From Thiomicrorhabdus immobilis (GTDB taxonomy: Bacteria > Pseudomonadota > Gammaproteobacteria > Thiomicrospirales > Thiomicrospiraceae): DNA of 64,000 nt. The position numbers were made by a program, and so were the translations under genes. Under the pieces are notes generated by a model that did no database searches, was not told where the DNA came from, and saw only the letters and a program-made list of their open reading frames with translations. The stretch covers positions 496,001 to 560,000 of the forward strand of contig NZ_AP024202.1 of NCBI RefSeq assembly GCF_021654855.1, given 5' to 3'. Positions 46,092 to 56,960 of this stretch are shown piece by piece. How positions within the stretch are numbered: position 1 is the stretch's first letter; every line of letters begins with the position of its first letter.

Positions 46092-47360
46092 ATGAAATAT
46101 TATTGTGAAACCAAGTCTTCAACGGATTTAACCCGTCAAACCTTAGCGATTGTTTTGGCCGGAGGCGAGGGAAGTCGTTTAAAGGATTTAACCCGCTGGA
46201 GAGCTAAACCCGCGGTGCCTTTTGGCGGTAAGTACCGCATTGTCGATTTTGTATTGTCCAATTGTGTGAATTCCGGTATCCGTAAAATTGGCGTGTTGAC
46301 CCAATATAAATCACACTCTCTGATTCGCCATATTCAGCGTGCCTGGAGTTTTATGCGTTATGAAGTGGGTGAGTTCGTAGAATTGCTTCCTGCCCAGCAA
46401 CGTGTTGATAAGGATTGGTATAAAGGCACGGCGGATGCTTTATATCAAAACTTGGATATTATGCGTCGTCATACCCCTGAATATGTCATGGTATTAGGGG
46501 GTGATCATATCTATTCGATGGACTACAGCAAGATGTTGGTCGAACACGCCAATTCAGGCGCGGATGTCACTATCGGGTGTATTGAAGTACCTCGTATGGA
46601 GGCGACCGGTTTCGGAGTGATGTCGGTCGACGAGACCTTTAAGATTACCAAATTCACAGAAAAACCTGCTGACCCTGACTCCATGCCCGGTAAACCTGAT
46701 AAGGCTTTGGCTTCTATGGGGATTTACATTTTCTCAACCGAATTCCTGTTTCAAAAGCTGATTGAAGACAGTGATAACCCAAATTCTTCACGTGACTTTG
46801 GTAAAGATATTATTCCCTCAATCATTGAAGATTGGAAAGTGCAGGCGTACCCCTTTGTGGATGAAAAGGACGAGCCTGTCTATTGGCGAGATGTGGGGAC
46901 AATCGAGTCTTTTTGGAAAGCCAATTTGGATTTGTGCTCTATTGAACCGGAGTTGAATTTGTATGACCGTGATTGGCCGATTTGGACTTATCAAGCGCAA
47001 ATGCCGCCGGCAAAATTCACTTTTGATGATGAAGGGCGTCGTGGCGAAGCAATCGATTCGATGGTAGCGGGTGGTTGTATTATTTCCGGAGCTCGCATCA
47101 AACGTTCGGTAGTGGGTAGCGGTTCACGGATTCATAGTTATTCCCATATCAAAGATTCGGTGCTCTTGCCCCGTGTAGAGGTAGGGCGAAATTGCCGTAT
47201 TCAAAACGCCGTTATCGACAAGGGCGCTAAAATCCCAGACAACACCATTATCGGTGAAGACCCAGTTGAAGATGCAAAACGATTTTATATTGAAGAGTCG
47301 TCAGGCATTGTTTTGGTAACACCGGAGATGCTCGGGCAAAAGTTACATACCTTGCGATAA
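46092..47360 (+). CDS. glgC: Glucose-1-phosphate adenylyltransferase
   Basis: GlgC makes ADP-glucose, the committed and allosterically regulated step of bacterial glycogen synthesis. From ATG 46092, seven bases after AGGA, it has 422 residues. It carries the nucleotide motif [20 protein letters not shown], the substrate loop [39 protein letters not shown], and a C-terminal left-handed beta-helix. The N-terminal region with several arginines probably binds activators. An in-frame GTG at 46074 is less likely as start. Confidence 0.97.
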   Translation: MKYYCETKSSTDLTRQTLAIVLAGGEGSRLKDLTRWRAKPAVPFGGKYRIVDFVLSNCVNSGIRKIGVLTQYKSHSLIRHIQRAWSFMRYEVGEFVELLPAQQRVDKDWYKGTADALYQNLDIMRRHTPEYVMVLGGDHIYSMDYSKMLVEHANSGADVTIGCIEVPRMEATGFGVMSVDETFKITKFTEKPADPDSMPGKPDKALASMGIYIFSTEFLFQKLIEDSDNPNSSRDFGKDIIPSIIEDWKVQAYPFVDEKDEPVYWRDVGTIESFWKANLDLCSIEPELNLYDRDWPIWTYQAQMPPAKFTFDDEGRRGEAIDSMVAGGCIISGARIKRSVVGSGSRIHSYSHIKDSVLLPRVEVGRNCRIQNAVIDKGAKIPDNTIIGEDPVEDAKRFYIEESSGIVLVTPEMLGQKLHTLR

Positions 47361-47421
47361 ATTACGTTGACTTGAGTGTGTTGCATCATAAGAATCCAAT
47401 TAAAAGCAAAAGAATAAGACT

Positions 47422-49140
47422 ATGAATAAGAAAAAGATAAAAGTCGTTTTATGTTGGCATATGCACCAACCGCACTATCGAGATGGCCTAGATGGAGTTT
47501 ATCGTTTGCCGTGGGTGTATTTGCATGCCATTAAAGACTATTCGGACATGGTTTGGCATTTGGAGAACTGTCCTGAAGCGAAAGTAGTCGTGAATTTTGC
47601 ACCGGTTCTGCTAGAACAATTGGATGATTATGAACAACAGATGCGTGCTTGGTTGGATAACGGCGCTGAGATGAATGATCCGTTGTTAAATCTGGTTGCT
47701 GGGGTGACTCCCATTCCTAAGAGCGCTAAAGAGCGTGAAGAGGTGGTGAGTGTTTGCCAGCGTGCTTATGCGCCGACCATGATCAATGTCTTGCCACATT
47801 TCAGAGAGTTGCTGGATATGGTGCGATGTAATGACTCGAAAGAAGGGTTAGACAATATTTGTGTCAGTTATGTGAACGATCAATTCTTTACCGATTTATT
47901 GGTTTGGTATCACTTGGCTTGGATGGGCATGAGCGTTAGGGAAACCGATTATAGAGTGGATGCCTTGATGGATAAGAAATCGCACTTTACGGTTGAAGAC
48001 CAACGGACATTGATGGAAATTATGACTGACTGTGTGGCCAGTATTATTCCGCGCTACAAAGCCTTAATGGAACGTGGCCAGATTGAAATCTCGATGACCC
48101 CTTATGGCCATCCAATCGTACCGTTGTTGATAGATTTTGCCAGTATGCGTGATGCGTTGCCGGATGCTCCAGCACCTAAGTACAACGGTTACCCGGATGG
48201 TTATGAACGTTCTAAATGGCACATGGAACACGGCTTAAAGGTTTATCAACAGCATTTTGAAGCTAAACCTAAGGGGGTTTGGTTGTCCGAAGGAGCCATC
48301 AGCAGTGCGGCTGTAGGCCTTTTGGATGAGTACGGTTTTAAATGGACGGCATCCGGTGAAGGGGTCTGGCGACACTCTTGTGAAGCGTCTTGCATTGATC
48401 AGCATGATTACCATAGCAAAAGAGCTTTGTATCAGCCTTTACAGCATGGGTCACAAAAGTGTGCCATGTTCTTTAGGGATGATGGTTTATCGGATATGGT
48501 CGGTTTTCAATATAAAGATTGGCACCCGACCGATGCCGCTAATGATTTCGCCCAACACATGGAAAACATAGCCAATTTTTTAGGCGACAAGGTTGAAGAG
48601 CATGTGGTATCGGTCATTTTGGACGGGGAAAATGCCTGGGAGTATTATTTTGATAATGCCAGCCATTTTTTGAAAGAGATGTACTCGAAGTTATCCAGTC
48701 ATCCACGTGTTGAGATGACTACGTTTTCCGAGGCTTTGGAAAGTGGCGCCAAGATTAGACATCTGCCCGTTTTGAAATCGGGTAGTTGGGTGTATGGCTC
48801 TTTCTCGACTTGGATTGGAGACCCAGACAAAAACCGTGGTTGGGATTTGTTGGTTGAAGCCAAGCAGTGTTTTGACAAGGTGGTTAAGTCTGAAAAACTC
48901 TCCGCGATAGATTTGCAACAAGCGACCGAGCAATTGGCGGTTTGTGAAGGTTCGGATTGGTTCTGGTGGTTTGGCGGCTACAATCCATCGGATAGCGTGC
49001 AGGATTTTGACCGTTTATACCGTAGACACCTAAAAAGACTCTATCAACTGTTGGGTGAAACCCCGCCAGAAAGTCTGGATATTCCGATTTCCATGGGTGG
49101 TGGTGATATGGAAAACGCAGGGACGATGCGTCGAAATTAA
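47422..49140 (+). CDS. Glycoside hydrolase family 57 alpha-glucan enzyme
   Basis: GH57 enzymes act on alpha-1,4/1,6-glucans with a retaining mechanism. This 572-residue protein begins with the family hallmark LCWHMHQPHYRDGLDGVYRL. The likely nucleophile is Glu290 in GVWLSEGAIS, and the likely acid/base is Asp401 in VILDGENAWEYYF. It may be an amylase, a glucanotransferase or a debranching-type activity. The last would be useful, since no glgX is present between glgC and glgP. It is in line with glgC (61-base gap) and malQ (47-base gap), so co-transcription is likely. Confidence 0.92.
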   Translation: MNKKKIKVVLCWHMHQPHYRDGLDGVYRLPWVYLHAIKDYSDMVWHLENCPEAKVVVNFAPVLLEQLDDYEQQMRAWLDNGAEMNDPLLNLVAGVTPIPKSAKEREEVVSVCQRAYAPTMINVLPHFRELLDMVRCNDSKEGLDNICVSYVNDQFFTDLLVWYHLAWMGMSVRETDYRVDALMDKKSHFTVEDQRTLMEIMTDCVASIIPRYKALMERGQIEISMTPYGHPIVPLLIDFASMRDALPDAPAPKYNGYPDGYERSKWHMEHGLKVYQQHFEAKPKGVWLSEGAISSAAVGLLDEYGFKWTASGEGVWRHSCEASCIDQHDYHSKRALYQPLQHGSQKCAMFFRDDGLSDMVGFQYKDWHPTDAANDFAQHMENIANFLGDKVEEHVVSVILDGENAWEYYFDNASHFLKEMYSKLSSHPRVEMTTFSEALESGAKIRHLPVLKSGSWVYGSFSTWIGDPDKNRGWDLLVEAKQCFDKVVKSEKLSAIDLQQATEQLAVCEGSDWFWWFGGYNPSDSVQDFDRLYRRHLKRLYQLLGETPPESLDIPISMGGGDMENAGTMRRN

Positions 49141-49187
49141 ATTTATGTGAGTTTTAATATCCGTGTAATCAACGTTGAGATAAATGT

Positions 49188-50579
49188 GTGAATAAAAGAC
49201 AAGCTGGTGTACTGTTGCACCCAACTTCGTTACCAAATCAAGATGGCAAACCCGGCCAATTAAATGACCAGGCCTGGTTGTTTTTAGATTGGATGCAATC
49301 GGCTGGTTTAAGTATTTGGCAAATGCTACCGCTTACTGAACCGCATGATGATTTATCACCTTATCAAGCGGTTTCGGCATTTGCTTTAAACCCTGCGTTG
49401 TTACCGGATGATTGGCAAAAGCATTTTCAGGCGGAAGAGTTTTCTTATTACCTAGAAAATCCACCGCATTGGTTGGAGGATTATGCGCTGTTTATGGCCA
49501 TTAGGGCACACCAGAATCATGCCTCATGGTCCGAATGGCCAGATGATTTCAAACATCGCCAGTCTGCCGCGCTAAAGGTGTTTTCTGAGCAGAATTCGGA
49601 TGTGATTAACAAGCTGAAAAAGCAGCAGTTTGTTTTATCGGCTATTTGGCACAAACTTAAAGCTGATGCCAATCAGAAAGGAATCGAGTTATTTGGTGAT
49701 ATGCCCATTTTTGTGGCGTTTGATAGCGCGGATGTTTGGGCGAATCCACAGCAGTTTCAACTGGATGAAGATTTAAATCCAACTGTGGTGACAGGTGTGC
49801 CTCCCGACTATTTCTCTGAAACTGGGCAACGTTGGGGAAACCCCCACTACAACTGGCAAGTCATGCAGGATGATGGTTTTAGTTGGTGGCGTAAACGTGT
49901 TGCCGAAGCGTTGAGTCAATTTGATTTGGTGCGGATTGACCATTTTAGAGGGTTGGAAGCTTCTTGGGAAATTGATGCCAAAGAGGAGACCGCGATGAAC
50001 GGCAAGTGGGTCAAAATCCCTGGAGATGAACTTTTAGCCGTTTTAAAAGAGGACTTTCCGGATTTACCGCTGGTTGCAGAAGATTTGGGAATCATCACCG
50101 ATGAAGTGGTCGCCTTAAAAGAGAAGTACGGCCTGCCGGGGATGTCCGTTCTGCAGTTTGGTTTTAACGGCTTGCCGGATAATCCACACTCTTTACATGA
50201 ACAGGTTGTCAATTCGGTGACCTATACCGGCACCCATGATAACGATACGACGATTGGCTGGTTTGAAAGTTTGGATGAGGGTGCAAAAAATTGGGTTATG
50301 GAGCAGTTGCGACCTTTGGCAAAATCAATCGTTGCAGAAAAGGGACTGGATGACCGTTTAGGTTATAGCATGCCTTGGCCTTTAATCATTGCAGGACTAG
50401 AGTCAGTTGCTCAACGTGTGATTGTACCGATGCAGGACTTTTTGATGTTGGATGGCCCGCATCGCATGAACGTACCAGGTACTTCAGAAGGGAATTGGAC
50501 ATGGCAATTCAGTTGGCAACAAGTCCCTGAAGATTTAGCTGATACCATTTATAGCTTGGTGAAACAGTCTCGGCGGTAA
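49188..50579 (+). CDS. malQ: 4-alpha-glucanotransferase
   Basis: MalQ (amylomaltase, GH77) transfers alpha-1,4-glucan segments between chains, remodelling glycogen-derived maltodextrins. The 463-residue protein is the compact type, with GVLLHPTSLPNQDG, GDMPIFVAFDSADVWANP, DLVRIDHFRGLEASWEI (nucleophile Asp), LVAEDLGIITDEV (acid/base Glu) and TGTHDNDTTIGW. It starts at GTG 49188 with only a weak Shine-Dalgarno. An exact iterated palindrome lies near its 5' end. Confidence 0.94.
   Translation: MNKRQAGVLLHPTSLPNQDGKPGQLNDQAWLFLDWMQSAGLSIWQMLPLTEPHDDLSPYQAVSAFALNPALLPDDWQKHFQAEEFSYYLENPPHWLEDYALFMAIRAHQNHASWSEWPDDFKHRQSAALKVFSEQNSDVINKLKKQQFVLSAIWHKLKADANQKGIELFGDMPIFVAFDSADVWANPQQFQLDEDLNPTVVTGVPPDYFSETGQRWGNPHYNWQVMQDDGFSWWRKRVAEALSQFDLVRIDHFRGLEASWEIDAKEETAMNGKWVKIPGDELLAVLKEDFPDLPLVAEDLGIITDEVVALKEKYGLPGMSVLQFGFNGLPDNPHSLHEQVVNSVTYTGTHDNDTTIGWFESLDEGAKNWVMEQLRPLAKSIVAEKGLDDRLGYSMPWPLIIAGLESVAQRVIVPMQDFLMLDGPHRMNVPGTSEGNWTWQFSWQQVPEDLADTIYSLVKQSRR
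49267..49278. repeat. ACCAGGCCTGGT palindrome, exact, in malQ
   Basis: Exact copy, codons GAC CAG GCC TGG TTG (Asp-Gln-Ala-Trp-Leu). Confidence 0.95.
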
Positions 50580-50630
50580 CGCAGTGATAGAAATATAGAA
50601 ACAGCAAATAAATTAGCGGTGAATAATACT

Positions 50631-52847
50631 ATGCAAATCAGTTGGCAAACTCTCGGTAAAGTCTTGCAGGGCAATATCAATGTCTTAGCGCAAGGCCGTC
50701 ATCATGACCCATTTCTCTTTTTAGGTTGTCATCCTGTCGATATTTCAGAGGAAAACAAGCATAAAGAGAATGGCTGGAGTTTGAGTGTGTGGTTGCCAAC
50801 CGCAGAAAAGGCCGAAGTGGAAGGCCATGAACTGCAAAGGGTTGAGAACAGTGATTTGTTTATGGCCTTTATCACCGATAAACAAAAATTAGCATTGCCT
50901 AAACATTATGCCGTGAAATGGATTGAGGCTGACGCTTCCGAACATGAGATGGTTTCGCCCTATACGTTTCTGCCGCAGCTTGGTGAGTTGGATTTGCACC
51001 TGTTTTCAGAGGGGCGGCATTGGCAAGTCTATGATGTGTTGGGTGCACACCCAAAAGTCATAGATGGTATTTCCGGCGTACAGTTTGCGGTTTGGGCTCC
51101 TGCGGCGGAAAGGGTTTCAGTAGTGGGCGATTTCAACGGCTGGCACGGTTTAAGACACCCCATGCGGGTCAATGGCGGCTCGGGGGTGTGGGAACTGTTC
51201 ATACCCGGTCTACATGCCGGCGACATCTATAAGTTTGAGATTCGTAACCGCCAATCGGGTCATTGTTTCACCAAAACCGACCCTTATGCGGTTTCCATGG
51301 AACATCGTCCTAAAACCGGTTGTGTGGTTTACCAAAGTGACTATCAATGGAATGACCAGGCCTGGTTGAAACAACTGGCGGAATTTGATTGGCAAAAATC
51401 GCCCATCAATATCTATGAAGTGCATTTAGGTTCGTGGCAAAGAGCGGATGATGGCGGTTTCTTAAGTTATCGAGAGATTGCACACCGTTTGGTGGAATAC
51501 GTTCAGTGGATGGGCTATACCCATATTGAATTATTGCCGATTTCAGAACATCCATTGGACGAGTCTTGGGGGTATCAAACCACCGGTTATTTTGCACCAA
51601 CCAGCCGTTTTGGCTCGCCGGACGATTTCCGTTATTTTGTGGATTATTGCCATCAACATAATATTGGGGTGTTTTTGGATTGGGTGCCGGCACACTTCCC
51701 AAAAGACGAATTTGCCTTGGGGCGCTTTGATGGCAGTGCTCTTTATGAACATGAAGATCCGCGTAAAGGCGAACATCAGGATTGGGGTACTTACATCTTC
51801 AATTTCGGACGCAATGAAGTTAGAAATTTTTTAATCAGTAATGCTTTGTACTGGATAAAAGAGTTGCATATAGATGGGTTGAGGGTCGACGCGGTCGCCT
51901 CCATGTTGTATTTGGATTACTCTCGTGAGGACGGGCAGTGGCTTCCCAATGAGCATGGCGGACGAGAAAACCTAGAAGCCATTGATTTTATGCGAAACCT
52001 CAATGAACAAGTTCACGCGCAATGCCCGGGTGCGGTGGTGATGGCAGAGGAGTCTACCTCGTGGCCAATGGTTTCACGACCAAACTGGATGGGGGGCTTA
52101 GGCTTTTCCATGAAGTGGAATATGGGTTGGATGAACGATACTTTGGACTACTTTGAAAAAGAGCCTATCTATCGTCCTTATCACCATAATCAACTGACGT
52201 TCAGTCAAGTGTATGCCTATTCAGAAAACTTTGTATTGCCACTTTCACATGATGAAGTGGTGCATCTTAAAGGCTCTTTGATTGCCAAAATGCCGGGAGA
52301 TGACTGGCAAAAAGCAGCTAATTTACGATTATTGTTGGCGTATCAAGGTTTGCATCCAGGTAAGAAATTACTCTTTATGGGCTGTGAATTCGCTCAATGG
52401 GGCGAGTGGAGTGAAGCACGCTCGTTGGATTGGCATTTATGTGATGATGCCTTAAACCGTGGTGTGCAGTTATTGGCAAAGTCGGTCAATGAGCTTTATA
52501 AAACTCATCCGGCATTGTATGAACGAGATTTTGAATCAAGCGGTTTTGAATGGATTGACTGTCATGACTACCAACAATCGATTTTGAGTTTTATTCGTCA
52601 AGCGGATAATCAAAAGTTGATTTGTGTATTTAACTTCACACCGGTTCCAAGGGAAAATTACCGTATTGGTTTACCGCAAGCGGGGCAGTATATCGAAGTC
52701 TTGAATTCTGACTCGGAGTTGTTTGGTGGAAGTAATAAGGGCAATGCCGGTTATGTCTTCAGTGAAGACTTTGCATGGATGAACCAGCCTTATTCTGCTG
52801 AATTGACTTTACCGCCATTAAGTGTGGTCGTGTTAAGGCTAGGTTAG
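50631..52847 (+). CDS. glgB: 1,4-alpha-glucan branching enzyme
   Basis: GlgB (GH13) cuts alpha-1,4 chains and rejoins them as 1,6 branches. The protein of about 738 residues has two N-terminal carbohydrate modules ([19 protein letters not shown]), then the barrel with [16 protein letters not shown] (nucleophile Asp), [11 protein letters not shown] (Glu) and [10 protein letters not shown] (Asp), and a C-terminal beta domain. ATG 50631 has GGTGA eight bases upstream; GTG 50619 is the alternative. An exact iterated palindrome encodes DQAWL, the same peptide as in malQ. Confidence 0.96.
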   Translation: MQISWQTLGKVLQGNINVLAQGRHHDPFLFLGCHPVDISEENKHKENGWSLSVWLPTAEKAEVEGHELQRVENSDLFMAFITDKQKLALPKHYAVKWIEADASEHEMVSPYTFLPQLGELDLHLFSEGRHWQVYDVLGAHPKVIDGISGVQFAVWAPAAERVSVVGDFNGWHGLRHPMRVNGGSGVWELFIPGLHAGDIYKFEIRNRQSGHCFTKTDPYAVSMEHRPKTGCVVYQSDYQWNDQAWLKQLAEFDWQKSPINIYEVHLGSWQRADDGGFLSYREIAHRLVEYVQWMGYTHIELLPISEHPLDESWGYQTTGYFAPTSRFGSPDDFRYFVDYCHQHNIGVFLDWVPAHFPKDEFALGRFDGSALYEHEDPRKGEHQDWGTYIFNFGRNEVRNFLISNALYWIKELHIDGLRVDAVASMLYLDYSREDGQWLPNEHGGRENLEAIDFMRNLNEQVHAQCPGAVVMAEESTSWPMVSRPNWMGGLGFSMKWNMGWMNDTLDYFEKEPIYRPYHHNQLTFSQVYAYSENFVLPLSHDEVVHLKGSLIAKMPGDDWQKAANLRLLLAYQGLHPGKKLLFMGCEFAQWGEWSEARSLDWHLCDDALNRGVQLLAKSVNELYKTHPALYERDFESSGFEWIDCHDYQQSILSFIRQADNQKLICVFNFTPVPRENYRIGLPQAGQYIEVLNSDSELFGGSNKGNAGYVFSEDFAWMNQPYSAELTLPPLSVVVLRLG
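51355..51366. repeat. ACCAGGCCTGGT palindrome, exact, in glgB
   Basis: Exact copy, codons GAC CAG GCC TGG TTG (Asp-Gln-Ala-Trp-Leu). Confidence 0.95.
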
Positions 52848-52877
52848 AGCTTAATAGACTTGTCTGAATCAGACATG

Positions 52878-52900
52878 AAAACAGTGGTTTGCTGTTTTTA
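52878..52900 (+). terminator. Weak hairpin between glgB and glgA
   Basis: AAAACAG and CTGTTTT form a 7-bp stem around TGGTTTG, followed by a short T-run. It may attenuate rather than stop the operon transcript. Confidence 0.4.
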
Positions 52901-52944
52901 TATTTGTACAAATTAATCATTAATTATTGAAATTAGGACGCGGA

Positions 52945-54462
52945 ATGAAAATTCTTTTTGCTACATCTGAAGCTCACCCATTTATCAAAACTGGTGGTTT
53001 GGCAGATGTTTCAGGTAGTTTGCCTAACGCTTTAGTGGCTTTAAAACATAAAGTGCGTTTAGTGTTGCCAGCTTATCAATCGGTACTTAAAAAGGTCGCC
53101 AACAAAGGCATCAAAAAAGTGGCCGAGTTAACCGTGAACGGTTGCGGGAAAACTTTTCAAGCGCGTGTCTTGCAGCTTAAAACCGGTGCGATTGAGGGGG
53201 TTGAGTTTCCGGTTTGGTTGGTTGATATTCCTGAGTTGTTTGACAGGCCTGGTAATCCTTATCTGGCGGAAAATGGCACTGATTGGTGGGATAACGGTGA
53301 ACGTTTTGCGGTGTTCTCCATGGTGGTGGCCGAGCTGGCAATGAATCGAGCGGGTTTAAAATGGCAACCTGATGTTGTGCATAGCAATGACTGGCAAACC
53401 GGCCTGGTCCCGGCCCTGTTGAGTCTTGAAAAAGATGCTCCCAAAACCGTGTTTACTATCCATAATATGGCCTATCCTGGGAATTTCCCGAAGTCATTGT
53501 TTGACTCTCTAAGGCTACCTTGGCAGTTGTGGGGAATGGAAGGGGTCGAGTTTTACGGACACTTTTCAATGCTGAAAGCGGGTTTGATCAAAGCGGATTG
53601 GGTTTCCACGGTGAGCCCGACTTATGCGAAAGAGATTTGCTATCCAGAATTTGCCTATGGCATGGAGGGTGTTTTACAAAAGCGCGAGGAAGAAGGTCGT
53701 TTAGTTGGCATCATCAATGGAATTGACGAACATATATGGAATCCAGCTACTGATAATCTGATTGTGGAAAACTATTCGGCCAAAAAAGGTCGAATCGCCG
53801 GAAAATTGGCCAATAAACAAGCCTTGTTAAGCGAGCTTTGCCTGTTACGTGGTGAAAAAGAAAAGAGGTCTACTGAAAGGTTAACCAACTGTGTGGATAA
53901 GCCTTTGATTGGTTTGGTGGGACGTTTGGTTGAGCAAAAAGGCATGGATTTAGTGCTGGAAGTGATGCCGGAAATCATTCATCAAACCAGTGCCAATTTT
54001 GTCATAGTGGGCACGGGCGATAAGGTCTTTGAAGCCAAGGTCAAATTACTGGCACAAAAATATCCAACCCGAATTTGGGCGTTTATCGGATATTCAGAAT
54101 CTTTAGCGCATAGGGTAGAAGCGGGGGCGGATATGTTCTTGATGCCGTCACGTTTTGAACCCTGTGGGTTAAATCAAATGTATAGCTTAGCGTATGGCAC
54201 GCCTCCGATTGTTCATCACACCGGTGGACTGGCTGACACTGTTGTTAATGCCACGGATGAAAACATCAAAGCGGGAACGGCAACCGGGTTTGTGTTCTAT
54301 GACCCAAGCCGCCACGCATTAAAATCAACAATCTTGCATGCATTGCATCTATTTGGCAAAAAACGTACCTGGCAGAAAATACAGAAAACCGGGATGGAGC
54401 AGTCTTTGGACTGGAAAAATAGTGCAAAAAAATATGTAGAAATGTATTCGGAGAAAAAGTAA
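52945..54462 (+). CDS. glgA: Glycogen synthase (ADP-glucose type)
   Basis: GlgA (GT5) elongates glycogen from ADP-glucose supplied by GlgC. From ATG 52945, after AGGACGCGGA, it has 505 residues. It has the ADP-glucose-binding KTGGL (15-19), VHSNDWQTGLVPALL, TIHNMAYPGNFP, VGRLVEQKGMDLVLEVMPE, and the C-terminal MPSRFEPCGLNQMYSLAYGT. The stop codon is followed immediately by the glgP ATG. Two degenerate palindrome cores lie at 53242 (RPG) and 53397 (GLV). Confidence 0.97.
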   Translation: MKILFATSEAHPFIKTGGLADVSGSLPNALVALKHKVRLVLPAYQSVLKKVANKGIKKVAELTVNGCGKTFQARVLQLKTGAIEGVEFPVWLVDIPELFDRPGNPYLAENGTDWWDNGERFAVFSMVVAELAMNRAGLKWQPDVVHSNDWQTGLVPALLSLEKDAPKTVFTIHNMAYPGNFPKSLFDSLRLPWQLWGMEGVEFYGHFSMLKAGLIKADWVSTVSPTYAKEICYPEFAYGMEGVLQKREEEGRLVGIINGIDEHIWNPATDNLIVENYSAKKGRIAGKLANKQALLSELCLLRGEKEKRSTERLTNCVDKPLIGLVGRLVEQKGMDLVLEVMPEIIHQTSANFVIVGTGDKVFEAKVKLLAQKYPTRIWAFIGYSESLAHRVEAGADMFLMPSRFEPCGLNQMYSLAYGTPPIVHHTGGLADTVVNATDENIKAGTATGFVFYDPSRHALKSTILHALHLFGKKRTWQKIQKTGMEQSLDWKNSAKKYVEMYSEKK

Positions 54463-56955
54463 ATGCCTACCCAAATAGAAGCGAAAAGAATGGAAGTCAT
54501 TATCGATATGTTGCAGCATATCGGTATGGAAAAAGAGGATATTGAAAGCGATTTTTTACGATACCTTTGTCACACCTTGGGTAGAAATATTACCTCTGAA
54601 GATTATTACCTATATAAGGCCTTGTCTTATGCGATACGTGATCGCTTGATGACGCATTGGAAAAAAACCTGGGAAGCCTATAACGAAAAGAAATTGAAAA
54701 AAGCCTATTACCTCTCGATGGAGTTTTTGATTGGTCGTTCTTTAACCAATAATCTGCTGAACCTCGGTGTTGAATCTGAGACTGAAAAAGCCATGTATGA
54801 TTTAGGTTTGAATCTAGAGGAAATCGAAGAGGCCGAGCGAGATGCTGGTTTGGGTAACGGTGGTTTAGGTCGATTAGCCGCTTGTTTTATGGATAGTTGT
54901 GCCACATTGCAGTTACCGGTTATGGGTTATGGGCTACGTTACGAATATGGAATGTTTCGCCAATTGATTCAAAACGGTTACCAAATCGAAGAGCCTGACC
55001 ATTGGTTGGGTGTCGGCCCGTATCCATGGGAAATCGAACGCGCGGAATATACTCGAGTGATTAAGTTCGGCGGTGAAACCCGCGAGTATGTCGACCCGCA
55101 TACCGGACAGCTGATTGTACATTGGGAGCATGCTGAAGTAGTGGAAGCGGTGCCTTTTGATGTGCCGATTCCCGGTTTTAAAAACAGCACGGTAAATACC
55201 TTACGCTTATGGTCTGCACAGGCACAAGAAGGTTTCAACTTATCGCAATTCAATGCGGGTTCATACCATGAAGCCGTCGCTGAAAAAGCGGGCGCTGAAA
55301 ATATCACTATGGTGTTATACCCAAATGATAGCAGTGAAAACGGAAAAGAACTTCGTTTAAAACAACAGTACTTTTTGGTTTCGGCCAGTTTGCAAGATGT
55401 GGTGGAACAGTGGAAGTCAAAGTACAAAGATTTCACCGATTTTGCTAAGTTTAATGCCTTTCAGCTCAATGATACCCATCCAAGTTTAGCGGTGGCTGAA
55501 TTGATGCGCTTATTGGTTGATAAAGAAGGTTTGGATTGGGATGACGCCTGGCAAATAACAACCAAAACCATGGCGTACACCAACCATACCTTGTTGCCTG
55601 AGGCGCTTGAAAAATGGTCGGTTGGCTTGTTTGAAAAATTGTTGCCACGCCCATTAGAAATCATTTATGAGATTAACCACCGTTTCCTGACTCAAGTATC
55701 GATGAAGTGGCCTGCTGATGTTGAAAAGCAGCGTCGTATGTCGATTATCGATGAGCATAATAACGTGTGTATGGCCTATTTGGCGATTGTAGGTAGTCAC
55801 TCTGTGAACGGGGTGGCGGCTTTGCATTCGGAACTGTTGAAAGAAGGGTTGTTTAATGATTTTTATCAACTATGGCCTGAAAAGTTCAATAACAAAACCA
55901 ATGGGGTCACTCAGCGACGATGGTTGGCGGGTTGTAATCCTGAATTAAGAGCCTTGTTAAAGGAGAAAATCGGTGAGGACTGGATTACCAAGTTGACCGA
56001 TTTAGAGAAAATTGAACCTTTGGCAATGGATGCTAAATTCCAGCAGGCCTGGTATGAGGTCAAACAAAACAATAAACAGCGTTTGGCGGAGATGGTCGAG
56101 CGTGAAACGGGTGTTAAGTTATCGATTGAGTCGATGTTTGATGTGCAAGTTAAGCGTATCCATGAGTACAAACGCCAGTTGTTGAATGTGTTACATGTTA
56201 TCCATCTATATGTCCGTATTAAGAATGGCGATACCCAAAATTGGACCAACCGTAGCGTGATTTTTGGTGGTAAAGCGGCTCCTGGTTATGCCATGGCAAA
56301 AAACATTATCAAACTGATTAACAATGTGGCGCAAATCGTCAATGCCGATCCCGATGTAGGCGATAAATTGAAAGTGGTGTTCTTCCCTAATTATCGTGTT
56401 TCCGCAATGGAAGTGATTTGTCCGGGTACCGATTTGTCTGAACAGATCTCTACCGCGGGTAAAGAGGCTTCTGGAACCGGTAATATGAAGTTCATGATGA
56501 ATGGTGCCCTAACGATTGGTACTTTAGATGGCGCCAATGTCGAGATTCGTGAAGCGGTGGGGGATGAGAACTTCTTCCTATTTGGTTTGCAAACCCCAGA
56601 GGTAGAAGAGTTACGTCACCATTACCAGCCGCAAAATTACATCAACGACAGTCATGCATTACAGTCGGTGATGTCATTGCTAGAGTCAGGGCATTTCAAT
56701 CAATTTGAACCAGGTATCTTTAACGATATTATCAACTCGATTAAGAGTCCAACGGATCCTTGGATGACCTTGGCGGATTTCCAAAGTTATATCGAAGTGC
56801 AAGAGCAAGCTGCGCAGGCCTATCAAAACCGCAGTAATTGGCTAAGGATGAGTATTATCAACTCGGCAAGAAGCGGTATCTTCTCAACCGATAGAACCAT
56901 GAAAGAGTACAACGATGATATTTGGAAGTTAGAGCCGATTACCATTAAAAATTAA
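54463..56955 (+). CDS. glgP: Glycogen phosphorylase
   Basis: GlgP (GT35) releases glucose 1-phosphate from non-reducing ends, the degradative counterpart to GlgA. The 830-residue protein has YYLSMEFLIGRSLTNNLLNL, GLGNGGLGRLAACFMDS, and the pyridoxal-phosphate lysine region EASGTGNMKFMMNGALTIGT. The two enzymes of opposite direction are translationally adjacent with no spacer, so glycogen turnover must be controlled allosterically or by GlgC. Two tandem palindromes follow the stop. Confidence 0.97.
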   Translation: MPTQIEAKRMEVIIDMLQHIGMEKEDIESDFLRYLCHTLGRNITSEDYYLYKALSYAIRDRLMTHWKKTWEAYNEKKLKKAYYLSMEFLIGRSLTNNLLNLGVESETEKAMYDLGLNLEEIEEAERDAGLGNGGLGRLAACFMDSCATLQLPVMGYGLRYEYGMFRQLIQNGYQIEEPDHWLGVGPYPWEIERAEYTRVIKFGGETREYVDPHTGQLIVHWEHAEVVEAVPFDVPIPGFKNSTVNTLRLWSAQAQEGFNLSQFNAGSYHEAVAEKAGAENITMVLYPNDSSENGKELRLKQQYFLVSASLQDVVEQWKSKYKDFTDFAKFNAFQLNDTHPSLAVAELMRLLVDKEGLDWDDAWQITTKTMAYTNHTLLPEALEKWSVGLFEKLLPRPLEIIYEINHRFLTQVSMKWPADVEKQRRMSIIDEHNNVCMAYLAIVGSHSVNGVAALHSELLKEGLFNDFYQLWPEKFNNKTNGVTQRRWLAGCNPELRALLKEKIGEDWITKLTDLEKIEPLAMDAKFQQAWYEVKQNNKQRLAEMVERETGVKLSIESMFDVQVKRIHEYKRQLLNVLHVIHLYVRIKNGDTQNWTNRSVIFGGKAAPGYAMAKNIIKLINNVAQIVNADPDVGDKLKVVFFPNYRVSAMEVICPGTDLSEQISTAGKEASGTGNMKFMMNGALTIGTLDGANVEIREAVGDENFFLFGLQTPEVEELRHHYQPQNYINDSHALQSVMSLLESGHFNQFEPGIFNDIINSIKSPTDPWMTLADFQSYIEVQEQAAQAYQNRSNWLRMSIINSARSGIFSTDRTMKEYNDDIWKLEPITIKN
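56042..56053. repeat. Iterated palindrome, one mismatch, in glgP
   Basis: AGCAGGCCTGGT, codons CAG GCC TGG (Gln-Ala-Trp). Confidence 0.8.
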
Positions 56956-56960
56956 AATCC

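Noticed and set aside
54978-55436. 152-codon antisense frame in glgP
   Set aside because: Cysteine- and serine-rich shadow of the phosphorylase frame.
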